In this document: positions 1 through 4,906 of the stretch, piece by piece
Position numbering within the stretch: position 1 is the first letter of the stretch
Layout: the number at the start of each line of letters is the position of its first letter
Assembly: GCA_900549675.1 (NCBI GenBank)
Contig: URPG01000071.1
Coordinates: 1 to 9,101 of the forward strand
Direction: 5' to 3'
DNA: 9,101 nt
Source: an uncultured Oscillospiraceae bacterium
GTDB taxonomy: Bacteria > Bacillota > Clostridia > Oscillospirales > Acutalibacteraceae
Program-made: the position numbers and the translations under genes
Notes under the pieces: model-generated
Seen by the model: the letters and a program-made list of their open reading frames with translations, nothing else
What the model was told of the DNA's origin: nothing
The model's database searches: none

Positions 1-77
1 AAATCACTGTCCCGTCCATAAATACAAAATGGATAGTTATTGGAAAACTCTATACATTTCTTCGCCGAATCTAACAT
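1..77 (-). CDS. Start of an unrecognised protein, cut by the window edge
   Basis: Reading the minus strand from an ATG at 75-77 gives 25 open codons running off the left edge, beginning MLDSAKKCIEFSNNY. An AAGGA element lies 7 bases before the ATG, which is ideal spacing and the main reason for the call. The same frame is also open upstream of the ATG through about 12 more codons, back into the terminator tail. The gene could therefore be longer with an unusual start, or be a relic. Two cysteines and several aromatic residues are visible, but no motif I recognise. The start lies about 44 bases beyond the hairpin that ends the neighbouring operon, so it would need its own promoter, and I see no convincing one. 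Function unknown; only a gene start is claimed. Confidence 0.4.
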   Translation of the reverse strand, partial: MLDSAKKCIEFSNNYPFCIYGRDSD

Positions 78-120
78 TTTTTCATCCTTAAATTCTCTAA
101 CAATCTTTGATGATTCTTTA

Positions 121-181
121 ATAAAAAAACAAAACAGCAAAAAGCAATCTCATCAAAATTTCTGTGAGATTGCTTTTTGCT
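121..181 (-). terminator. Rho-independent terminator of the RR-ABC-kinase operon
   Basis: A perfect 17-bp inverted repeat has arms at 136-152 and 165-181 and a 12-base loop. Read on the minus strand, the hairpin is followed by a T-rich run (GTTTTGTTTTTTTATT). The plus-strand side has no such T-run, so it acts in the minus direction. It sits about 30 bases after the histidine-kinase stop codon, where the operon should end. Confidence 0.88.
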
Positions 182-210
182 AATCAAATACTAGGGTTAT
201 CAGAATCCTT

Positions 211-1122
211 TTATACTTCTTCAGAAAATTCTCTCTCCGCCAGCGGAAGTTCCACACAAATGCTGAATTGATTCCCCTGATATCGTGCTTCAATCTGTCC
301 GTTTAGTTGCTCTACCAACGTTTTTGCGATGGAAAGTCCCAATCCTGTGGCACTTCTGGCCGTTTCTACTGTGAAAAAACGATTGAACAGCTTACCGACT
401 TCTACTTTATCCAAACCAACTGCCGTATTGATAAACAACACACTGCCATTTTCATGCAGTTCAACCGTTAAATCTCCATCGCTGTATTTTAAAACATTAT
501 TCAAAATATTGCTAAATACTCTTGCCAATGCCATTTTATCACTGTACCAGTTGATTGTTTTTTCTGTCATCTTCACATAAGGAACAATTCCTCGTTCTGT
601 AAAAGCAGGATAAAAAGCGGCCAAGCTTTCCTCCAAAACCGCCTTTGCACCCAGTTTTTCCCGTTTTATCTGCCCTCCTGTGGAAAGAATCACCGAATAA
701 CAGAATAATTCTTCCGTCAGCTGCTTTAACGCTTCTACTCTGTTATTGATAAACGATAAATATCGTGAAACTGTTTCACTCTTTTTTTGATTCTCCAATA
801 AATCCAAATAACCGCAAATTGCCGTCAGAGGCGTACGTAAATCATGTGAAATATTCGCAACAGCCTCTTTAAGTTCCCTATCACCCTTTAAATATTTTCT
901 GCGTTGGCGGCGGAGCAAACGCAATTGCGTATTGAGTTCAGACGCCAAGCGCTTTGCATGGGTATCATGAGAAGACAATAAAATTAGGGTATTTGTATCC
1001 ATAGAAAGATGCTCCTTGAATTCCATATGGATTTCATCCATACTTTTATGTAAAAGAATTATTTTTATCGTAAGTACCAAGACCGCTGTAAACAAAACTC
1101 CACATAAAATCCAAGGAATCAT
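211..1122 (-). CDS. Sensor histidine kinase with minimal membrane sensor
   Basis: A membrane-bound histidine kinase of 303 aa that should autophosphorylate and pass phosphate to the response regulator encoded at 2986-3651. A single transmembrane helix spans about residues 3-24, followed by a charged, helical cytoplasmic linker to about 85. The H-box (ISHDLRTPLT) gives the phospho-acceptor His93. The N-box lies around 205-214 (NILNNVLKYS), the F-box around 246-250 (LFNRFF), and the G2 box around 260-265 (TGLGLSIAK). The usual DxGxG of the G1 box is not seen; the segment reads NTAVGL, a variant I associate with this small-kinase subfamily. There is no extracellular sensing loop, so the signal probably comes through another membrane protein, plausibly the permease encoded 18 bases upstream. 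The start is an ATG with GAGAGG about 11 bases before it. This is the last gene of its operon, followed by the terminator. The family assignment is firm; the signal is inferred. Confidence 0.93.
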   Translation of the reverse strand: MIPWILCGVLFTAVLVLTIKIILLHKSMDEIHMEFKEHLSMDTNTLILLSSHDTHAKRLASELNTQLRLLRRQRRKYLKGDRELKEAVANISHDLRTPLTAICGYLDLLENQKKSETVSRYLSFINNRVEALKQLTEELFCYSVILSTGGQIKREKLGAKAVLEESLAAFYPAFTERGIVPYVKMTEKTINWYSDKMALARVFSNILNNVLKYSDGDLTVELHENGSVLFINTAVGLDKVEVGKLFNRFFTVETARSATGLGLSIAKTLVEQLNGQIEARYQGNQFSICVELPLAEREFSEEV

Positions 1123-1140
1123 CTTATTGGTTTCCTCTCA

Positions 1141-1989
1141 CTATTTTATATCTTTTTTAGAAAATCCCCATATTCCTACCGCTGTTGTCATCACGGCAAT
1201 AAGTAAGGAACAAATTAAGGATAAAACGGGGCGTTTTAGCTCTGCATTGGCGATTAATATCGCCTGACTGCTTGGCAAACAATCCACTAAGAACTGATAG
1301 ATAACCCGTTTGGTTCCTCTCACAAAATTCGGATTCGGCATGGGATCACCTTGCTTCAGCCCTTCCGCTGTTACAATCACACCATCATAAAACTCAGGCT
1401 GGCTTAAACTATTATATAACATACTCCCTATGATCAGCAACCTCCCTATGATCAGCAACAATAGAATTAAGAGCAGAGCCATGACAGCCGTAACGGCTTT
1501 ATTGGCAGAAAGCATACAAAGCAACATCAATATTCCTGTCCAAGCGGCGGTAAACAACAAAATTGTTCCTAAATAAATAAAAATATCTTGGATTCTCATT
1601 TTGAAAAAACCGAAAACGGGAACACCAATAAGTCCTCCGATAAGCCATACGACAACTAACAGCAATCCCACTGTAAAACAAATGATATAGTTTGATAAAT
1701 AAATCGCGATGCGTTTTTGTCCTACTGCAATTTTATTTCGTATCGTTCCCTCACTATACTCAGTACCGATAAAAAGGCTGCTAAAAACAGCGTAAAAGAT
1801 ACTCAATACAGGTGTTAATACCCAGTAAACTTCATCCAATGGTGGTCTGTTTCCATCTACGGCGGCAAAAGCTTGGCTAAAGGATATTGCCATCGTCCCT
1901 GCCGAAAGCATCAGCATGATAATTAAACCTGCCCAAAAAATCTTATCTTTTTTAAGGCGGTGGAATCCGGCGGATAAAAGATTACGCAT
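1141..1989 (-). CDS. ABC-2 type permease, BcrB-like, peptide resistance
   Basis: The membrane subunit (282 aa) of an ABC transporter that works with the ATPase encoded directly upstream. About six hydrophobic segments can be drawn: residues 18-38, 57-77, 97-123, 133-160, 165-190 and 253-277. A larger hydrophilic loop separates the last two. The cytoplasmic motif IGTEYSEGTIRNKIAVGQ (about 74-91), typical of ABC-2 permeases of the bacitracin and lantibiotic-immunity type, is clear. The reading frame starts inside the last codons of the ATPase gene (8-base overlap). Its ribosome site, GGAGG 8 bases before the ATG, lies within that gene's Gly-rich end, so the two are probably translationally coupled. 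An exact in-frame duplication of 18 bases at 1424-1459 repeats six residues (LIIGRL, LIIGSM) at the end of the fifth helix. Expected role: removing a membrane-active peptide from the cell surface. The substrate is not determinable. Confidence 0.9.
   Translation of the reverse strand: MRNLLSAGFHRLKKDKIFWAGLIIMLMLSAGTMAISFSQAFAAVDGNRPPLDEVYWVLTPVLSIFYAVFSSLFIGTEYSEGTIRNKIAVGQKRIAIYLSNYIICFTVGLLLVVVWLIGGLIGVPVFGFFKMRIQDIFIYLGTILLFTAAWTGILMLLCMLSANKAVTAVMALLLILLLLIIGRLLIIGSMLYNSLSQPEFYDGVIVTAEGLKQGDPMPNPNFVRGTKRVIYQFLVDCLPSSQAILIANAELKRPVLSLICSLLIAVMTTAVGIWGFSKKDIK
1424..1459. repeat. Perfect 18-bp tandem duplication inside the permease gene
   Basis: The plus-strand unit CTCCCTATGATCAGCAAC occurs twice in a row (1424-1441 and 1442-1459) with no mismatch. 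It adds six residues in frame within a transmembrane segment (about residues 178-189 of the permease), so it does not break the gene. The absence of any drift between copies points to a recent slippage event or to selection on this length. Confidence 0.95.
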
Positions 1990-2896
1990 GGCTGCCGCCT
2001 CCTATTATATTAATATAGTAATTTTCAAGACTTTCATCATGCTCCTGCACAGATATCAACTCACAATTTTCTTTTGACAGAGCCAAAGTAAGCTGTGAAA
2101 TATTAGGCTTTGCAAATATATCGGCGCTATCTTCTGAAATAATCTTATATTCAATTTGCTTATCCTCTAAAACACGGGCAAGTGCTTTGGTGGAAGTAAC
2201 CTGCACACGCATACATTTTCGGCAGGCGGACTCCAGTTCCTTGGCACTGATTTCTTTAACCATGTGCCCGCTGTCTATAAAGCCGTAATGTGTGGCCAGC
2301 TTTGAAAGCTCATCCAAAATATGGCTGGAAATCAGTACGGTAATCTGTTGTTCACGGTTCAGGCGCAAAATCAATTCTCGCATTTCGATAATCCCCTGCG
2401 GGTCAAGCCCGTTAATCGGCTCATCCAGCACAAGAAAATCAGGAGCGCCGCATAAGGCGATGGCAATACCCAAACGTTGTTTCATGCCCAGTGAATAATT
2501 CTTTGCCTTCTTTTTACCGGCATCAGACAGCCCCACCAACTTTAAAAGCTGCGAAATTCCTTCAAAAGACGGCAGTCCCAAAATCCGATATTGTTCTTTT
2601 AGATTTTCTTCCGCCGTCATATCCAAATAGATTGATGGCGTTTCTACCACCGCACCCATGCGCCGGCGAACTTTTATCATCTCCTGCTTATCATTTGAAA
2701 TTCCGTACAACGTATAATCACCTGCCGTTGGCATTTGCAGCCCGCAAATCAACCGTATAAGGGTGGTCTTTCCTGCACCGTTTTTTCCGATAAATCCGTA
2801 TATGCTGCCTTTGGGAACATGCATAGAAAGTCCGTTGAGCGCCTTAAAATTTCGATAATGCTTATTTAGGGCATTGGTCGTCAAAACATACTCCAT
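1982..2896 (-). CDS. ABC transporter ATP-binding protein, BcrA/LanF type
   Basis: The cytoplasmic ATPase (304 aa) of a two-gene ABC transporter for peptide-antibiotic resistance. Walker A is GKNGAGKTT (37-45), the signature is YSLGMKQR (134-141), Walker B with the catalytic Glu is FLVLDEP (154-160), and the switch His is in SSHIL (His192). The residue in the Q-loop position is Glu85 (VVETPSIY), not Gln. A Glu here, the E-loop, is a known hallmark of lantibiotic-immunity LanF and related BcrA ATPases, and it separates this protein from ordinary importers or exporters. About 85 residues follow the nucleotide-binding domain, as is usual for BcrA-like proteins. The ATG is preceded by AAGGAG at 8 bases, a strong site. 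The gap to the response-regulator gene is 89 bases and holds three 12-bp direct repeats, so this gene and the two after it probably have a regulated promoter of their own. Confidence 0.95.
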   Translation of the reverse strand: MEYVLTTNALNKHYRNFKALNGLSMHVPKGSIYGFIGKNGAGKTTLIRLICGLQMPTAGDYTLYGISNDKQEMIKVRRRMGAVVETPSIYLDMTAEENLKEQYRILGLPSFEGISQLLKLVGLSDAGKKKAKNYSLGMKQRLGIAIALCGAPDFLVLDEPINGLDPQGIIEMRELILRLNREQQITVLISSHILDELSKLATHYGFIDSGHMVKEISAKELESACRKCMRVQVTSTKALARVLEDKQIEYKIISEDSADIFAKPNISQLTLALSKENCELISVQEHDESLENYYINIIGGGSHA

Positions 2897-2926
2897 CTTT
2901 TTGTCTCCTTTTTGCTTGATACAGAC

Positions 2927-2955
2927 ATCTTATCATCAAAAAGTAAAGAAATCAG
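2927..2955 (-). promoter_or_regulatory. Likely regulator-dependent promoter for the ABC genes
   Basis: Read on the minus strand, a -10-like TAAGAT lies at 2932-2927. The matching -35 position (2955-2950, CTGATT) is poor and lies inside the direct-repeat array at 2942-2977, which ends nine bases before the -10. A weak -35 covered by direct repeats is the usual layout for activation by OmpR-family response regulators. The exact -10 is uncertain: the TGTATC further down is an alternative. Confidence 0.4.
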
Positions 2956-2977
2956 TAAAGAAAACGGTAAAGAAATC
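2942..2977. repeat. Three tandem 12-bp direct repeats, likely response-regulator site
   Basis: The plus strand reads AGTAAAGAAATC (2942-2953), AGTAAAGAAAAC (2954-2965) and GGTAAAGAAATC (2966-2977), with an exact 12-base period. On the coding strand the units read as TTTACT or TTTACC preceded by a T-rich half. OmpR-family regulators bind direct repeats spaced about one helical turn apart. The array lies between the regulator gene and the transporter gene, so it is the best candidate target of the regulator encoded next door. The binding itself is inference. Confidence 0.75.
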
Positions 2978-2985
2978 GTATAGAT

Positions 2986-3651
2986 TTATTGCGCTTTAAG
3001 TTTAAAACCAATCCCCCACACCGCTTCAATATAATCTTGATGACTGACCTCTCTCAATTTTTTTCGTAAATTACTGATATGCATTTTCAAAGAACTTTCT
3101 GTACAGTCGGGTGTATCCTCGCTGATTTTCTCCAGTAAAACTGACTTCGTGATGACTTGAGCGGGATTTAGCAGCAACAATTTCAAAATAGCATATTCGG
3201 TTCTTGTCAGCTTTACCGCATGATTCTCCACAAAAACCTCGCGAGTTTCTGTTTGTAACTGAATCCCCTCAAAACTGAGAATTTTACCATCTTCTTTGAA
3301 AGCGTTTTTTCTGAGCTGAACAACAATTCGTGCCAACAATTCTTTACTGTCAAATGGTTTTGTAAGGTAATCTGCCGCACCGCTCATTAAAAGATTTACT
3401 TTATCATCTATATCGACCTTCGCACTGATGACAATAACGGGAATGCTTTTCATCTGAGGAAGAATTTCTTCCCCGGAAAGCCCCGGCAACATTAAATCTA
3501 ATAAAACTAAATCTGGTTTATCAGACGAAAGCACCCATAATGCCTCTGTCCCCGAATAAGCACGGGAAACACGATAGCCTGCTTGTCCCAACACTTCTTC
3601 CAACAGATTGCCTATGTATACGTCATCCTCAATCACGAGCAGATGTTTCAT
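2986..3651 (-). CDS. OmpR/PhoB-family response regulator
   Basis: A DNA-binding response regulator of 221 aa, the likely partner of the kinase encoded at 211-1122. The receiver domain occupies about residues 1-115, with acidic pair Glu8/Asp9, phospho-acceptor Asp52 (LLDLMLPG), Ser76 and Lys98 (TKPF). The winged-helix effector domain occupies about 125-221, with LTRTEYAILKLL at its start, the recognition-helix region SSLKMHISNLRKKL, and a VWGIGFKL wing at the end. I chose the ATG at 3649-3651 because the receiver begins at once (MKHLLVIEDD) and AGAGG lies 8 bases upstream (3660-3664). An in-frame ATG at 3741 would add 30 residues unlike any receiver domain and lies upstream of the promoter. 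It is the first gene of the operon and is expected to control the ABC genes through the 12-bp repeats at 2942-2977. Confidence 0.95.
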   Translation of the reverse strand: MKHLLVIEDDVYIGNLLEEVLGQAGYRVSRAYSGTEALWVLSSDKPDLVLLDLMLPGLSGEEILPQMKSIPVIVISAKVDIDDKVNLLMSGAADYLTKPFDSKELLARIVVQLRKNAFKEDGKILSFEGIQLQTETREVFVENHAVKLTRTEYAILKLLLLNPAQVITKSVLLEKISEDTPDCTESSLKMHISNLRKKLREVSHQDYIEAVWGIGFKLKAQ

Positions 3652-3702
3652 TTTTATTGCCTCTCTATCCTTTTGTGCTTGTCTTGTTTTTAACTTTCCT
3701 TT

Positions 3703-3731
3703 ACTATACTCCATTTGTATACCATACGCAA
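3703..3731 (-). promoter_or_regulatory. Sigma-A-like promoter of the response-regulator gene
   Basis: On the minus strand, -35 TTGCGT (3731-3726) and -10 TATAGT (3708-3703) are separated by exactly 17 bases. The -10 matches the consensus at five of six positions and the -35 at three. A start near 3696 would give a leader of about 45 bases containing the AGAGG ribosome site. The -35 lies in the centre of an inverted repeat at 3720-3736. Confidence 0.6.
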
Positions 3732-3736
3732 TGGTA
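3720..3736. promoter_or_regulatory. Inverted repeat around the -35, possible operator
   Basis: Two perfect 6-bp arms, TACCAT and ATGGTA, flank five bases on the plus strand and enclose the -35 element of the regulator promoter. The ATGGT arm also starts a second, overlapping 11-bp near-palindrome (ATGGTAACCAT, 3731-3741). The position fits a repressor site, but the arms are short and no cognate regulator can be named. Confidence 0.3.
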
Positions 3737-3759
3737 ACCATAACCGATTTATTTTACAA

Positions 3760-4545
3760 TTAGGCTATCGGTTGATTCATTTCGGCAATGAACGAATCGG
3801 TTTTTACGGTAAGCTGAACCCAAGCCGGTCTAAATCCGCTTTTGATGGCATTACGGGCTGATTTTATGTTCGACCAAGCACAGCAATAAAACGGAACAAT
3901 TCCTCTTGCCAGCACTTCATGTGCTAAGGTACTCGTTAAACAAGAGGCAACTCCCTGCTTTCTATACTGTGGTAAAACGTCCACACCAATTTGCCACATC
4001 GAATCACAATCAGCGGAACAGCCCGCCAAACCAATCAATTCTCGTTGATTAAAAGCTGCCACCGCTAACCGGTCGAGGTGCTTTCTTTTTTCGCATAGAG
4101 CATTACTCCATTGCGGCAAGTATAAATCATGAAAATCCTTAGGTCCTAAGAGTTTTGTTTCATAAACAGATGTAAGAGACCGAAGAATATTTATATCCGG
4201 CAAAAAATACTCTGCCATAAAACAAACATTCAGACCGAACGGCCTTAACTTTTCCATTAGCACGTGTAAATTTGGTGTTTCAAAACAATGTTCTACCGGA
4301 TACCTCTGAATATAATCTTGCACGGTGGGCAAAAGTTCCGGAGAAACTGACGCCACAATATTATTTCCATAAGAAGTTAAATCACATTCAAACGGTAAAT
4401 CAAGATATTTTCTGGCTCCTTCATTCGCTTTGGAAATCACTGTTTTATTTTGGCAAGACAGAAAATCATCTGCTAAGCAATTGCTGTCAATTGCCGATTG
4501 CCGCATGGCAATTTCCAATATTTCTAAATTTTTTATCTCAAACAC
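3760..4545 (-). CDS. GNAT-family N-acetyltransferase, start uncertain
   Basis: A predicted acetyl-CoA-dependent N-acetyltransferase of about 262 aa; the acceptor is unknown. The C-terminal half carries the GNAT fold. The acetyl-CoA motif A is VDVLPQYRKQGVASCL (Q/R-x-x-G-x-A type), followed by a segment with CCAWSN and ending near AIKSGFRPAW. The N-terminal 130 residues form an extra domain with AMRQSAIDSNC, SYGNNIVASV and EHCFETPN, which I recognise as typical of a widespread but uncharacterised Firmicutes GNAT group. The start is unclear. The ATG at 4506 has only a weak GGA before it. The GTG at 4545 keeps the LEILEIAM segment that homologues seem to have, but its GAGAGG abuts the start codon. 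A GTG at 4581 lies inside the upstream hairpin. I used 4545. The gene stands alone between two operons, and 108 bases separate it from the response-regulator gene. No terminator follows it, so it may read through into the regulatory operon. Confidence 0.85.
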   Translation of the reverse strand: MFEIKNLEILEIAMRQSAIDSNCLADDFLSCQNKTVISKANEGARKYLDLPFECDLTSYGNNIVASVSPELLPTVQDYIQRYPVEHCFETPNLHVLMEKLRPFGLNVCFMAEYFLPDINILRSLTSVYETKLLGPKDFHDLYLPQWSNALCEKRKHLDRLAVAAFNQRELIGLAGCSADCDSMWQIGVDVLPQYRKQGVASCLTSTLAHEVLARGIVPFYCCAWSNIKSARNAIKSGFRPAWVQLTVKTDSFIAEMNQPIA

Positions 4546-4561
4546 CCTCTCGTCTGATATC

Positions 4562-4602
4562 GATAAAAGGGCGCATATCACGGTGATATGCGCCCTTTTA
4601 TC
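4562..4602 (-). terminator. Perfect hairpin ending the export operon
   Basis: Two 20-base arms (4562-4581 and 4583-4602) are exact reverse complements around a single central base. This gives a GC-rich stem core (GGGCGC / GCGCCC) flanked by AAAA and TTTT. It begins 5 bases after the TSCPD stop codon. The minus-strand T-run is short (TTTTATC) and forms the stem base, so it is a moderate terminator. The plus-strand side is more T-rich, so it could stop transcription both ways. It also lies just before, and possibly overlaps, the start of the acetyltransferase gene. Confidence 0.65.
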
Positions 4603-4607
4603 TTATT

Positions 4608-4871
4608 TTATTCAGCGTTTTCTTCAAGATACTGTTTCGCTGCTTTTGCCAATTCATCAGGACAAGAATGCCCGCCGCGGCAGTCAATCCCTGATAAACG
4701 TGCGGCCACATCCTCCACACGCATTCCTTCTGCCAAGGCAGAAAGACCTTGAATATTCCCTTTACAGCCACCGTTAAACTTAACATTGCAAATGATACCA
4801 TTCACCACATCAAATTGAATTTCTGTTGCACATACCCCGGTGGTCTTATATACAATATGTTTATCTTTCAT
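4608..4871 (-). CDS. TSCPD-domain four-cysteine small protein (TIGR03905-like)
   Basis: An 87-aa protein recognisable as the stand-alone TSCPD family. It has TGVCA (Cys14), NGGCKGN (Cys36) and CRGGHSCPDELAKA (Cys64, Cys70), with one extra Cys28. The spaced cysteines suggest metal, probably zinc, binding. Similar domains occur at the C-terminus of B12-dependent ribonucleotide reductases, but the role of the free-standing form is not established. I chose the ATG at 4869-4871 because AAAGGA lies 7 bases upstream (4879-4884). The frame can be extended to a TTG at 4892, with no support. It lies 35 bases after the ABC exporter gene with no terminator between, so it is probably the last gene of that operon. 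It has no signal peptide or membrane segment and should be cytoplasmic. Whether it works with the exporters or is only carried along cannot be told. Confidence 0.88.
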   Translation of the reverse strand: MKDKHIVYKTTGVCATEIQFDVVNGIICNVKFNGGCKGNIQGLSALAEGMRVEDVAARLSGIDCRGGHSCPDELAKAAKQYLEENAE

Positions 4872-4906
4872 TCTTATTTCCTTTCTTATCAATCTGTTTT
4901 AGTTTA

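Noticed and set aside
329..1267. Plus-strand open frames of about 80 codons within the kinase and permease genes
   Set aside because: They lie antisense to well-supported genes, have no ribosome sites of note and show no recognisable domains. The same holds for the plus-strand frames elsewhere in the window, including the longer ones at 4430-4777 and 8304-8636.
3652..3741. ATG at 3741 as start of the response regulator
   Set aside because: It would add 30 residues with no receiver-domain character, begins upstream of the best promoter, and has no ribosome site. The ATG at 3651 has AGAGG at 8 bases and begins the receiver fold directly.
3652..3759. Search for a terminator after the acetyltransferase gene
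   Set aside because: Only short palindromes near the regulator promoter are present, with no T-run following. They fit operator sites better than a terminator.
4546..4581. GTG at 4581 as start of the acetyltransferase
   Set aside because: The codon is inside the perfect hairpin and the added 12 residues do not resemble the family. It is not fully excluded, because an AAAGGG lies 11 bases upstream.
4600..4627. Possible promoter (TTGAAG, 16 bases, TAAGAT) for the acetyltransferase gene
   Set aside because: Both boxes match only four of six positions, and the start point would fall inside the hairpin. Too weak to annotate.
4872..4892. TTG at 4892 as start of the TSCPD protein
   Set aside because: The ATG at 4871 has AAAGGA at ideal spacing and gives the usual family length; the extension would contain that ribosome site.
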